64,000 nucleotides of DNA from Acrocarpospora pleiomorpha. Its GTDB lineage: Bacteria > Actinomycetota > Actinomycetes > Streptosporangiales > Streptosporangiaceae. The position numbers and the translations under genes are program-made. The notes beneath the pieces were generated by a model. It ran no database searches, had not been told where the DNA came from, and saw nothing but the letters and a program-made list of their open reading frames with translations. Below are positions 17,401 to 24,160 of this stretch, in pieces. The stretch covers positions 1-64,000 of the forward strand of contig NZ_BLAF01000060.1 in NCBI RefSeq assembly GCF_009687885.1, given 5' to 3'. How positions within the stretch are numbered: the stretch's first letter is position 1; each line of letters starts with the position of its first letter.

Positions 17401-20186
17401 TGGGTGGTGTTCTTGGCGTACGTCGTGGTGCTGCACGTGTCGTCATTGGCGTCGCCCAGATCTCCCCGGTCGACGAATTTAGTGACCAGACCGGTGGTGT
17501 TGTCGTAGGTCGTCGCCGAGGCGGAGCGCCGGAACGAGCCGTCGGCGGTTACCTCGCGGGACTCTTCGGTGCTGGGCTTGACGATGATCGGGTCGTAAAT
17601 GCCGGGGCCGTTGGCGGTGACATGCTGCCAGTACGTCGTACGGCTGGATGTGACCTCCTGCATTCCGCGTTGCGCGGGCGGCGTGCCGAGCGGGTCGGGC
17701 GTGGTGAACCGCCAGGAGCGGCTCTCCAGCGTCTGGCCGGAGAGGGTGCGCTGGTCGTTGACGGTGTTGCCGTCGAAGTCGGTCAGCGTGACCTGCTTTT
17801 TCGTGCCGTCGGCGTAGACATCGTCGTACAGGCCGCGGAAGAACTGAGTGCTCGTGACTGAGAAGCCGTCAGGGTCGGTGCCGGTTCCCTTGATGGTGCG
17901 TACCAGGCCATAGCCCCGGAAATCGCCCCAGGAGAGGTTGTCGGGGCGGGAGTTGTAGTTGATCTCCTTCGCCCAGGCGGGCGCGCCAACGTACTCGTAG
18001 TTGGTGACCATGTCGGGCGAGCCGCCGACCAAGTCCTGCTCGGTCACCTTGGTGACCAGATGCTTGCGGTAGACGGCGAAGCTGGGGCGGCTGAACATGT
18101 CGCGCCCGTCGAAGACCGGGTAGCAGTCGGTGGTGTTGCGATCCCACGCGATGCGGGTGGCCTGGTAGCCGGTGACGCATTGGTTCAGATGCGTGTACGT
18201 CACCAGGACTTGGGCGCCGAAACCATTCCCGACGATGCCGATACGCGGCCATCGCACCGTGTCGTTGAACTCGCCGTCCGGCATCCGGCCCACGTCCACG
18301 CGGTTGGACAGCATCACCGCGCCGAAAGTCTGCGCGGGCATGCTGATCGCGTTGGCGTCGTCCCCGATCAGGCCCTTGGTCTTGATCTCGTCCAGCCACA
18401 GGACGGGGGTGGGCGAATCGCCCTCGCTGTAGACGTACTTGTGGGTCAGGCTTGTCTCGGCGATGTTCTCCCAGTCATTCGCCGCGGCGTTCCAGGCGTA
18501 CGAGACGACGCTGGACAGCCGCGCGGAGATGAAGAACGTCGGCGAGGTCGTCTGGAACGAGCAGGACACCGGGCCGCCGCCGGGCGCCGGGGAGCAGGAC
18601 AGGTCGTCGGGGACGTCGGAGTCGAGCGCCAGGCCGCGGCTGGCGGAGTTGAAGACGACCTTGGCGATGTGACGGCTGCCCGCGACCTGCGTGTTGGCGC
18701 CCCACTCGACCCGGTCGAGGTAGCCGCCCCGGTCGTAGAGCAGGGCGGCCGGACCGTGGGTGTAGTTGTTCTGTTCCTTGGTCCAGTGGTAGTCGGTGAC
18801 GTTCTCGCGCGGGTCGATGGACTGGTCGAGGTTCCAGCGCCAGATGCCGTTGCAGGTGTTGGCGTACTGCCCGGAGGTGTTGTAACTGCCGTGGCATGGC
18901 TCGCCCGCGTCGTCGCCCACGAACGGGACCCGCCAGAGCGAGTCGGCACGATAGCCGAGCCGGTAGACCAGGCCGACCTGGGTGGTGATCTTCCAGTACT
19001 CCGCGCCCGCGTCGCTGCCGGTGAGCAGCTCGATCTTCCAGCCGAAGTCCTGCTCGGTCCGATATCCGGCGCTGGTCTTGACCAGGCGGCTGGCCTGCCC
19101 GCCGAGGTTGATGAACAGGTCGGACGCGGTCGCGTCGTTGGTGGCCGGGTCGCCGTCGTTCTCCTCCGGGGACTCCCAGCACAGGTCGCCCCAGCCGCTC
19201 TGGTTGGAGTTCTTGCCCGCGGCCGCGTCGGACGCGCAGGAGCGGTAGCGGCGCTCGATGTATCCGACCGCCATGTCCCAGCCTTCGCCGACCCAGGACG
19301 CCTGGTTGTTGGTGACCTTGGTCAGGCCGTCGGCGCGGGAGGAGTCATAGCGCAGGCCCAGGCCGAGGCCGCCGCCCGCGATCGAGGGCGGGCTGCCGAT
19401 CGGCACGCTGTAGGAGAAGCTTCCCGAGGTCAGGCCCACATTCCAGGTCGACTGCGGACGCAGGTCGGTGGCGGTGAAGTTACCGGCGGTGGGGCCTGAC
19501 GCGGCGGCCGCGAGTGTAAGCAACGTCCCGGCCGAGACGGCGTCGGTGTCCAAGGTGATCGTGCCCGCTTTGACATCATTGACCGCGGGGACCTCCTCGC
19601 CGTCGCGGTCGCAGTTCGCCGCGGCGGTGAGGGCGCAGGCCGGCATCCTGATCACCCGGAGCCGGTCCGCCCAGCCGCCGCCGTGTGCGTACCGGAAAGC
19701 CGAATAGTCCAGCTTGACCTGGGCGCGTGCCGGTTGGTCACCGCCGTCCATGCGGGCGATCCGGACGGCGAGGCCGGTGCCGCCGAGTTTCTTCACGCTG
19801 TCTTGAGGCAGCGTCTCGACACTGACCCGGGCCGCCTTGCCGCCGGGACCGGCGCCGCCCGCGTTGCCCGTGGCCTTGGCGAGCCGGACGGGGAGGTCAC
19901 CGACCTGGACGGACTTATCCGCGAGGGTGGCCTCGGCCTTGCCCGCCGAAGGCCAGACCGGGCGTTTCGCCTTCGGCGCGTCGGCACGATCCTCGGCGCC
20001 CTTGGCCGGAACCTCGGGCTTCAACTCCCGGCCTTCGATGGGCTCCGGCTCGGGCGTGTCCATGACCGCGGCGGAGGCCACGGGGACGAGCAGATCGTCT
20101 GGGACTCCAACCCCGGAGACCAGCACAGCCGCCGCCAGCGTCACGACAAGCGTCCTGATCCGAGCACGCCGAAACACAGCGCCCAC
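8487..20186 (-). CDS. Giant secreted Rhs polymorphic toxin with nested DNRLRE-LamG-repeat module and PT-HINT
   Basis: About 3,899 residues. GTG 20186 is preferred over GTG 20201 because GGAGGT sits seven bases upstream. A signal peptide (RRARIRTLVVTLAAAVLVSG, cleavage near ASA) is followed by a typical actinobacterial Rhs N-terminal region and YD repeats to about residue 1240. From about 1245 to 2848 the shell is interrupted by a DNRLRE domain (AYLMFNTAAIAGANVSSATL), a LamG domain (WKLDENSGTTAGDATGAG) and eight repeats of 80-110 residues. The Rhs core then resumes (THYDTTYEYDLNGNLVK) and ends near 3415 (NPVGMSDPTGLS). A lysine/glutamate-rich stretch and glycine-rich hydrophobic helices lead to a pretoxin HINT domain (about 3598-3772, ending VLVHNC). 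A 127-residue toxin tip has His at about 3788 and QSCVTYCANVLRAGG near the end. That order (His before Cys) suggests a permuted papain/NlpC-like fold (inference). Confidence 0.92.
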   Translation of the reverse strand: MGAVFRRARIRTLVVTLAAAVLVSGVGVPDDLLVPVASAAVMDTPEPEPIEGRELKPEVPAKGAEDRADAPKAKRPVWPSAGKAEATLADKSVQVGDLPVRLAKATGNAGGAGPGGKAARVSVETLPQDSVKKLGGTGLAVRIARMDGGDQPARAQVKLDYSAFRYAHGGGWADRLRVIRMPACALTAAANCDRDGEEVPAVNDVKAGTITLDTDAVSAGTLLTLAAAASGPTAGNFTATDLRPQSTWNVGLTSGSFSYSVPIGSPPSIAGGGLGLGLRYDSSRADGLTKVTNNQASWVGEGWDMAVGYIERRYRSCASDAAAGKNSNQSGWGDLCWESPEENDGDPATNDATASDLFINLGGQASRLVKTSAGYRTEQDFGWKIELLTGSDAGAEYWKITTQVGLVYRLGYRADSLWRVPFVGDDAGEPCHGSYNTSGQYANTCNGIWRWNLDQSIDPRENVTDYHWTKEQNNYTHGPAALLYDRGGYLDRVEWGANTQVAGSRHIAKVVFNSASRGLALDSDVPDDLSCSPAPGGGPVSCSFQTTSPTFFISARLSSVVSYAWNAAANDWENIAETSLTHKYVYSEGDSPTPVLWLDEIKTKGLIGDDANAISMPAQTFGAVMLSNRVDVGRMPDGEFNDTVRWPRIGIVGNGFGAQVLVTYTHLNQCVTGYQATRIAWDRNTTDCYPVFDGRDMFSRPSFAVYRKHLVTKVTEQDLVGGSPDMVTNYEYVGAPAWAKEINYNSRPDNLSWGDFRGYGLVRTIKGTGTDPDGFSVTSTQFFRGLYDDVYADGTKKQVTLTDFDGNTVNDQRTLSGQTLESRSWRFTTPDPLGTPPAQRGMQEVTSSRTTYWQHVTANGPGIYDPIIVKPSTEESREVTADGSFRRSASATTYDNTTGLVTKFVDRGDLGDANDDTCSTTTYAKNTTQWMIDFPSVQEKRAGANCTGTLLSRQVTLYDSGSDPATNTPSDGNITESRSWTDADTVATAKTTYDKYGRSLATTDALGKTTTLTYNPATNWPVNGITTTNTLGHTATTWKSPLHGGTIGVRDTSGRDTNIDYDALGRTTTVWTPAQPRTGTIPAAKFSYQLTGTAPARTTSEKLLTVTGGQPTWSVSHSFQDGLGRQRESQTESPSGGRIVSVTTYDARGNVAASSGPAYNSAAPGTGLLNPALSSLPQWSKPIYDGVGRTVAAVDMSGSSELRRTTTNYLGADVYEVVPPLGGKTVYHTDVDDQVTKIEEWLNADGQPAATQGPGLSPDKSGSAEKPADSSGPAGSEAAADTTAAVADQAVRVEAMRAASQAAVKQGKRVLAEGATTESSLTYANADGKTFTTELSSGPVRVRQGNAWVAVDTTLVAAGGVLKPKAALAEVEFSAGGAGVFARMTRPDKSVFALEWPGVLPKPQVKGNVATYVDAAGPGADLVVTALSAGFRHDVVLRTRPAAGVEYRLPVQAEGLNLRASEAGLALVDAAGKTAASAPKPVMWDASAAGGRRGKVGKIDTRVVEENGQQVLVLRPDAAFLADPSTRYPVTVDPTTTLPVVSDTWISSYGVDGAEQQAGDWLWVGTYNNVGSLGVERAYLMFNTAAIAGANVSSATLTLQRKVSDGCGDSASGIRVQRITAAWNPGTITWANKPATTTAGEQIARDFATCPVPGAMSWDATAFAQAWASGTANHGLMLRGVDETVTGRPYYDRGFDSNEGVTKPSLSVTYTSGSAPAVSAPSVLPFTTVSGQVTATSLTPQLSATLSDGAGGPLTGEFEVEHDPSVPAQGSGLIWSGSVTGVVSGRVAALTVAPDEITAGWLVRWRARAVNPGQSTSSAWTSWQTLRVNPAAAPAPISSPVVHWKLDENSGTTAGDATGAGRSATLGGTASWTPGILGGAMTATGNPNSAATSGPVMRTDQSYTVSAWLNLEDDSNWYEVFRQMGNVKPSFFFGTEGGTQKRLEFVIYNNDTSGATGYGVWAGTVPLKRWFHLTGVYDRAAGTTGMVYLYLNGQQIGSNTVPLTWNANGTMTLGAVFNGKLDDIRVYQKVLTPSEIAALAAGSPAPDRTPTADQTQVTPSSTTGGVTKVTSLTPTFSARVAEPGGQPVKAEFQVEHDPADTEHGTGTIWTGSKDNVASGTSASLAVPAAKLGDGWGVRWRARAVRGDTVSAWTSWQSFTVDVPKPSVTAPQLTPSQQVEGVTVTPTVTPQLSATVTDPAGQALRAEFEVDHDPNAPTGQGTGQIWAGNVPGVASGTQVSATVPAGELMDGWQARWRVRAVNPVGESASAWSGWHPFTIDVPKPSIAQLQTVPSAQVGEATVTPTLTPSLRGTVSEPAAGQVRAEFEIEHDPGVSGEQGSGQIWAGSSPDVASGQVASVAVPAGELTNGWKVRWRARAVTVATSVASAWSQWQNLTVALPSGGNLGIDLLQVSPSSVVEGVTVTSSATPSLIGRVFDPASGNLRAEYEVEHDPAVPSQGSGQIWAGAVDNVPSGTSASLAVPAGKLVDGYKVRWRARVLAGATPSAWSDWQGLSVDVADPILSQFQVTPAETVEGATVAFSVTPTLHATVTDPNGGTLRGEFELEREGAQIWAGSIDNVASGSDAAVAVPAGKLADGETARWRVRAVASAATSAWSDWHEFSVAVPKATVTGLQVTPSHTVDDDVITTSLTPALHATLTDPVGGDLRGEFELEHEGAQIWAGSVDDVATGSDAAVTVPGGELADGMTVRWRARAVATGSTSPWSDWQTFTVDLPAPTVDQLGVTPSGSGGGITPSLTPALDARVAGPAGGTLRAEFEVEHDPSVPGQGTGQIWAGGVDNVLSGTLASITVPAGELSDGWKVRWRARAVAVNGASAWSDWKVLTIQVPEGGPTHYDTTYEYDLNGNLVKHTDANGNVRTFTYDLAGRRLTAQDPDAGSSEQAYDVAGRLLWSIDGNGKKVSNGYDDLSRKTSQWIGDVGTGTKVAEWVYDTLSPGQLTSATRWTGGQAYTTSVVGYDVMNRPTGSTLTIPASEGLLGGNYTFGTTYTAGGAVATTTLPSAGGLAAETLTSSYTDLGLPYGLTSDFGGGFTYVKSTAYTAIGQLFERSYGVNGQVKRTLAWDDATGRITQVATTSRADTANPTVAQHDRYSYDISGEITRILDDTTDQAECFTYDDLHRLSSAWTTTASACSEGSADGQGVDPYAEAYSYDAIGNLTTRTHNGQIDTYHYPTSGPGSVRPDAVGSISHSQGGNDSYTYDAAGQLATRMAGGKAGTFTWNELGELTKATVDGKDTAMVYGPDGSRLLRRDPDGSTTLYLGSMEIQLSGSGLTGKRYYTGPDGALVAMRTNSQPGVRWMAAAMHGTAQLAIDDTTGAINRERYLPFGQRRGADDLPFTDLGFLGKVEDESTGLTHIGARYYDPTIAKFISTDPLLDFRKPQWANPFSYAGNNPVGMSDPTGLSMDAGNAAANRTLREDYDGSGKKITNQKVRAKKKAENRDYNKRQEKRRKEEQKRTVAPPKPKEEEKEDEGFWGSIGSWIEDNASTIVSTVAGAAATAGCLALTAGAGSLGCMALGGAVAGWVGYTMDTPAEEQSLLGALGAMTIGAATSVVGGVLVSKAAGAIGRTIGKARSSTGGGRAGGSCPGNSFTPGTRVLMADGSTKPIENIRIGEKVLATDPETGQTASKPVTALIPGEGTKPLVRITITLSRQSGLLSGYITPGAPQNITDTAPAGPKSTTASVTATEGHPIWVPELRDWIPAGQLQPGAWLRTSAGTRVQITAVTRWISFRETVHNFSVADLNTYYVFAGNAPVLVHNCGGEATVHLNPDEKHALITVKSDAGEVLSTHQFGGPRIATNGVATFDPAKLPASTINVKIRLPNADGALAYAEVMMAKTARGTYPAYSLRNQSCVTYCANVLRAGGVEGVPTTPGAAQKWFFEQHG
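11650..15035 (-). repeat. Eight Rhs-embedded protein repeats flanking a LamG domain
   Basis: Eight copies of one protein module can be lined up inside the Rhs gene. The core pattern is LRAEFEVEHDP...GQIWAGSVDNVASG...VPAGELADGWKVRWRARAV...SAWSDWQ. One copy precedes the LamG domain (LamG at about 14090-14680) and seven follow it in tandem. Copies 6 and 7 lack the HDPSVPGQGTG segment and are shorter. Nucleotide identity between copies is moderate, so the array is old or under selection for the protein. Confidence 0.85.
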
Positions 20187-20556
20187 GCGGCACACCTCCA
20201 CGAGCGTCGCGAGGGGTCTAGAGCACGCCTGAGCGCTCCCCCCACCCCGTTACGGGATCTTCAACTGTCCCGCCCGGCAGTTGTACATCAGCGCTGTACT
20301 AACTAGTCAAGAGCACGCAAAGAAGAACACTTTGTAAACTTCTCCCTTCATGATCATTAACTGGTCGATGTCCGGACATATTTCCGCAGGCAGAAGACCC
20401 AATGTCAGAATTTGTTGGATATTTCAAACGATCACTAGAGCAATATCGCAGTCAAGTCACCGCTTGACTGCCGCCAGCACGGCGAGCGATGATCTCGATT
20501 CGATCGCTCAATTCCGGACACGCGACACATTCCCGACAGGGCGTCGAAGGAGACCG
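20187..20556. promoter_or_regulatory. Divergent intergenic region between Rhs toxin and trypsin-like gene
   Basis: About 370 bp without a supported gene, noticeably lower in GC than its surroundings, so promoters for both divergent genes should lie here. A TTGACT near 20463 followed by GATGAT after 18 bp is a possible promoter for the plus-strand gene. GTACA-N7-TGTAC near 20283-20299 is a weak inverted repeat. Neither is certain. Confidence 0.4.
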
Positions 20557-21651
20557 ATGGCCACCTCAGCACCAAGACTCACGATCACCCTCATCGTGGG
20601 TACGGCTGTCGCCGCCCTGTTGACCGTCATCCCGGCACCTGCTTCGGCCCACCGGATCATGGCGGTGACCCAACCGGGTGGCCTCACCCGGTTCCAGGAG
20701 AACGCCCTCGAAACCAACCGGAAGCTCACACCCGCCGCCGCCCGCGACGCGAAGCCCCTCGAGGTCGTGAAAAAGAACGCGCCGAAGTCAGCCAAACGCG
20801 GCCCGACCGGACCGGCCGGAGTCGTGCCGGCGTCAGCTGCGACAACCCCGGCCGGGAAATCCCTCGCCGCGCTCGACGACATCGAATTCCCCATCAACGT
20901 CGGCAAGATCTTCATCTACAAGGAAGCCACCGACGAGTGGGTCTACTGCTCGGGCACCGTGCTCACCAGCCAGTTCAAGAACGTGGTCGCCACCGCGGCC
21001 CACTGCATCGTCGACCCCGCCACCGGCCAGGTGTACGAGCACTGGGCGTTCATCCCCGGCTACAACGACGGCCTGCTCAAATGGCCGTACGGGAGTTGGT
21101 CGCCGTACATCGGCTGGGTATTCGACGACTGGGCTGTGTTCGGGGATCCCGACTCCGACTACGGGTTCGTGAACGTGTCCAAGCTGGACAGCCAGACCGG
21201 GCAGCCATCCGGCCAGCGCATCGGCGACTTCGTGGGCGGGAACGGGCTGGCCTGGAACCAGGGCATCGAACTGACCGGGTACGTGTTCGGGTACCCGCAT
21301 CATGGGCATCTGGACGGCGACAAGCCGTACAGCGGGTGGACCATGAAGTGGTGCTACGGCACCATCGGGCAACTGGCGCCCTACCAGGGCGCCGACGCCC
21401 ATGTCGGATGGGGACGCCCCATCAACAACCAGATCTGCTCGTTCACCCCGGGCGCCGACGGATCACCGTTCCTGTGGAGCTACAACACCGGCGGCGACGA
21501 CCCGATGTCCCGCGTCGGAAACCTCAACTCCGTCATCAGCCGAGTCCGCGACACCGACAGCAACAACCGCTACGACACCTGGACCGGCCCTTACTTCGAC
21601 GGATACACGAAGCAGCTGTACGACCTGGCCAACGCGCGCTGGAGCTCCTGA
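20557..21651 (+). CDS. Secreted trypsin/V8-like serine-protease homologue, nucleophile apparently lost
   Basis: This 364-residue protein starts at ATG 20557 behind AAGGAG. A signal peptide (ITLIVGTAVAALLTVIPAPASA) precedes a pro-region and a chymotrypsin-fold domain from about residue 105. His149 sits in VVATAAHCIVD and a plausible catalytic Asp in DSDYGFVNV. Where the family has G-x-S-G-[GS]-P, the sequence reads GADGSP, so Asp301 stands in the place of the catalytic Ser. It may be an inactive pseudoprotease, or the serine two residues later may be used. The export signal shows it acts outside the cell. The frame continues upstream to 20350 but without a ribosome site. Confidence 0.85.
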   Translation: MATSAPRLTITLIVGTAVAALLTVIPAPASAHRIMAVTQPGGLTRFQENALETNRKLTPAAARDAKPLEVVKKNAPKSAKRGPTGPAGVVPASAATTPAGKSLAALDDIEFPINVGKIFIYKEATDEWVYCSGTVLTSQFKNVVATAAHCIVDPATGQVYEHWAFIPGYNDGLLKWPYGSWSPYIGWVFDDWAVFGDPDSDYGFVNVSKLDSQTGQPSGQRIGDFVGGNGLAWNQGIELTGYVFGYPHHGHLDGDKPYSGWTMKWCYGTIGQLAPYQGADAHVGWGRPINNQICSFTPGADGSPFLWSYNTGGDDPMSRVGNLNSVISRVRDTDSNNRYDTWTGPYFDGYTKQLYDLANARWSS

Positions 21652-21718
21652 ACCGGCCGAAGACGAGACTCGCTGCGTCATGATCACATCGTCGACCGAG
21701 TGTGGCGGCGTGACCTAC

Positions 21719-21748
21719 GTAGATTCAATCTATGTAGATTCAATCTAC
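21719..21748. promoter_or_regulatory. Tandem palindromic operator candidate upstream of guanidine operon
   Basis: The 13-bp palindrome TAGATTCAATCTA occurs twice (21720-21732 and 21735-21747) with a 15-bp period; the second copy extends to a 15-bp perfect palindrome. It is strikingly AT-rich for this genome. It lies about 100 bp before the riboswitch, where the operon promoter is expected. A repressor or activator site is inferred; the protein is unknown. Confidence 0.5.
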
Positions 21749-21839
21749 CAAGTGCCGAGCAGGGTCACCTGACAGGTACGTAGTGGAAACACGGGTGAAA
21801 CAGGGCGGCGCTGTCATGAAGGGGACTCACTCCGATGGG

Positions 21840-21950
21840 TGGGGCGCACCTAGGGTTCCGTTCTGGCCGGTGGGCTGGGGGCTGGTCCGAGAGGTGCAGG
21901 CGGGCGCCTGAGCGGCGGCCGTTCCACGGCGGGAGAAAAGCCCGGGAGAC
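21840..21950 (+). promoter_or_regulatory. Guanidine-I riboswitch (ykkC/yxkD aptamer)
   Basis: All the conserved blocks of the ykkC aptamer are present in order: CTAGGGTTCCG (21850-21860), CTGGTCCGAGAG (21882-21893), then ACGGCGGGAG at 21926 and AAAAGCCCGGGAGA ending at 21949. The variable stem between them is GC-rich. It ends 51 bp before the first gene of the operon, on the same strand. Guanidine binding normally turns expression on. The linker contains a short hairpin, GCCTC-N7-GAGGC (21964-21980), followed by TTT, and then the ribosome site. Whether control is by termination or translation cannot be decided by eye. Confidence 0.95.
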
Positions 21951-22000
21951 AGTCATTCCGGCTGCCTCTGTGTATGAGGCTTTCCCGATGAGGAGTGCCC

Positions 22001-23122
22001 GTGGGACATCTCCACCACAACTACGGACCCGAGGCGCGGAACGCGGTCGAGCGTGAGGCGTTGCTGCCCACGACGATGCACGAGCGGGAGATCGCGCGCG
22101 GGCTCGAATACGGCCTGCCGGGGGCGGATTCCATTGTGGATCGCAGCATCCCGACATTCTCCCGGGGGGAGTTGCCGCATTTCGCGGGCATCAACACCTT
22201 CCTCAAAGCACCATATGTCGAAGATGTCAGGAAATGTGGCGAGTTCGATGTGGCCATTCTGGGGGCGCCCTTCGATGGGGGTACCACCTATCGGTCGGGG
22301 ACTCGTTTCGGGCCGCAGGGGATTCGGAAGATATCCGCGTTGTACGGGCCGTACAGCTTCGAGCTGGGGGTTGACCTGCGGGAATCCATTACGATGTGTG
22401 ATTTGGGGGACATTTTCACCATCCCCGCGAACATCGAGAAGACCTTCGACCAGATCTCGAAGGGCGTCTCGCATGTGTACGGCTCGGGTGCGTTTCCCGT
22501 CATTCTCGGGGGCGACCACTCGATCGGCTACCCCACCGTGCGCGGCATCGCCGAACACCATTCCGGTAATATCGGAATCATCCATTTCGATCGGCACGTG
22601 GACACCCAGGAAACCGACCTGGACGAGCGTATGCACACCACGCCCTGGTTCCACGCCACCGACATCCCGAATGTCCCCGCGAAGAACCTGGTGCAGATCG
22701 GCATCGGCGGCTGGCAGGCCCCCCGTCCGGGCGTGAAGGTCGGCCGCGAGCGCGGTACGACGATCATGACGGTGACCGACTGCGTGGAGATGGGGATCGA
22801 GACCGCGGCCGAGCGCGCGCTGGAGGTCGCCTGGGACGGCGCGGAGGCGGTCTGGCTGTCGTTCGACGTGGACTGCCTGGACGCCGCGTTCGTGCCGGGC
22901 ACCGGCTGGCCCGAGCCGGGCGGGTTCCTGCCGCGTGAGGTGCTGAAGTTCATCCAACTCATCGCCGACGCCCGGCCGCTGGCCGGGATCGAGGTGGTGG
23001 AGTGCTCCCCGCCGTACGACAACGCCGACATCACCTCTCTTATCGCCACCCGCGTGATCTGCGACACCCTCGGGTGTTTGGTCCGCGCGGGTCACCTCCC
23101 CAAGAAGAAGGGAGCGGCGTGA
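22001..23122 (+). CDS. Arginase/agmatinase-family hydrolase, probable guanidine hydrolase
   Basis: 373 residues. GTG 22001 is chosen because ATGAGGAG ends six bases upstream. The ureohydrolase fold is clear: AILGAPFDGGTTYRSGTRFGP near the N-terminus, then the binuclear metal motifs GGDHS, HFDRHVDT and SFDVDCLDAAFVPGTGWPE. The enzyme has an N-terminal extension of about 60 residues before the fold. DRHVD in place of the usual DAHxD, and the GTGWPEPGG loop, resemble what I recall of the nickel-dependent guanidine hydrolase GdmH (Sll1077 type) rather than agmatinase. The riboswitch and transporter context supports hydrolysis of guanidine to urea and ammonia. No hypA/hypB-like nickel chaperone genes are present here. 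Its stop overlaps the next start by one base. Confidence 0.88.
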   Translation: MGHLHHNYGPEARNAVEREALLPTTMHEREIARGLEYGLPGADSIVDRSIPTFSRGELPHFAGINTFLKAPYVEDVRKCGEFDVAILGAPFDGGTTYRSGTRFGPQGIRKISALYGPYSFELGVDLRESITMCDLGDIFTIPANIEKTFDQISKGVSHVYGSGAFPVILGGDHSIGYPTVRGIAEHHSGNIGIIHFDRHVDTQETDLDERMHTTPWFHATDIPNVPAKNLVQIGIGGWQAPRPGVKVGRERGTTIMTVTDCVEMGIETAAERALEVAWDGAEAVWLSFDVDCLDAAFVPGTGWPEPGGFLPREVLKFIQLIADARPLAGIEVVECSPPYDNADITSLIATRVICDTLGCLVRAGHLPKKKGAA

Positions 23123-24111
23123 TGTTCCGTCGCTTACTGCCCGCCCTGGCCGCCCTCGCCCTGTTCGGTACGGCATGCGCCAGCGAACCCGAAGCCACCC
23201 CCTCGGCCGCCCCGGCCGCCGCGGAGAAGATCACTCTGGGCTTCAGCGCCTGGCCTGGCTGGTTCCCCTGGCAGGTGGCCGCCGAGCAGGGCCTGTTCGA
23301 GAAGAACGGCGTGCAGGTGGAGCTGAAGTATTTCGACAGCTACACCGACTCCCTGAACGCCCTGGCCACGGGCACGATCGACGCCAACAGCCAGACCCTG
23401 AACGACACGCTGGCCTCGGTCGCGGGCGGCGCCAAGCAGAGCATCGTGCTGGTGAACGACAACTCCACCGGCAACGACCAGATCATCGCGGCGCCCGAGA
23501 TCAAGACGCTGGCCGACCTGAAGGGGAAGACGGTCGCGGCCGAGCAGGGCACGGTCGATCACTACCTGCTGCTGCTCGCGTTGCGCAAGGCGGGGCTGAC
23601 CGAGGCGGACGTGCAGTTCACCCCGATGTTGACCGACGCCGCGGCGGCCGCGTTCGTGGCGGGGCAGGTGGACGCGGTGGGCGCGTTCGCGCCGTTCACC
23701 TCGACCGCGTTGCAGCGGGAGGGCAGCAAGGCGATCGCCACCTCGGCGGACTTCCCGGGCGCGATTCCCGATCATCTGGTGGTGACGAAGGATCTGCTGG
23801 GCCGGGACGAGAAGTCGGTGCAGGGCCTGGTCGCGACCTGGTTCGACACGATCGAGTGGATCGCCGCGAACCGGCCGAAGGCGCTGGAGATCATGGCCAA
23901 GCGCGGCGGGGTGAGCGTGGCCGACTACGAGTCGTACGACAAGGGGACGACGATCTTCAGTTTGGAGCAGAACCGGGAGGCGTTCGCGACCGACCTGCCC
24001 GCCCAGGCCAAGCTGATCTCCGACTTCCTGGTGTCGACCAAGCTGGTGGACAGCGCGCCGCCGCTGGACGGCCTGTTCGAGCCCAAGTTCGTCCAGGCAG
24101 TCCAGCCGTGA
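23122..24111 (+). CDS. NitT/TauT-type ABC transporter substrate-binding lipoprotein (guanidine uptake)
   Basis: This 329-residue protein starts at ATG 23122, overlapping the hydrolase stop (TGATG). A lipoprotein signal (LLPALAALALFGTAC) is followed by an Ala/Pro-rich tether. The periplasmic-binding fold of the SsuA/TauA/NMT1 type follows (ITLGFSAWPGWFPWQVAAEQGLF, TLADLKGKTVAAEQGTVDHY). It is anchored on the outer face of the membrane and delivers substrate to the permease. Guanidine as substrate is inferred from the riboswitch and the neighbouring hydrolase. Confidence 0.92.
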   Translation: MFRRLLPALAALALFGTACASEPEATPSAAPAAAEKITLGFSAWPGWFPWQVAAEQGLFEKNGVQVELKYFDSYTDSLNALATGTIDANSQTLNDTLASVAGGAKQSIVLVNDNSTGNDQIIAAPEIKTLADLKGKTVAAEQGTVDHYLLLLALRKAGLTEADVQFTPMLTDAAAAAFVAGQVDAVGAFAPFTSTALQREGSKAIATSADFPGAIPDHLVVTKDLLGRDEKSVQGLVATWFDTIEWIAANRPKALEIMAKRGGVSVADYESYDKGTTIFSLEQNREAFATDLPAQAKLISDFLVSTKLVDSAPPLDGLFEPKFVQAVQP

Positions 24112-24160
24112 CCGCCCTCCGCCCGCCCGACATTTCCCGAAATTTCGTCAGGCGTTCGGG

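Noticed and set aside
14901..17861. A 986-codon open frame on the plus strand opposite the Rhs gene
   Set aside because: Arg/Pro/Gly-rich translation with no domain. It is a shadow of the high-GC Rhs coding strand, which has recognisable domains throughout.
21964..21980. Hairpin GCCTC-N7-GAGGC with TTT as a riboswitch terminator
   Set aside because: The stem is only 5 bp and the T-run short, so it is mentioned with the riboswitch but not called as a terminator.
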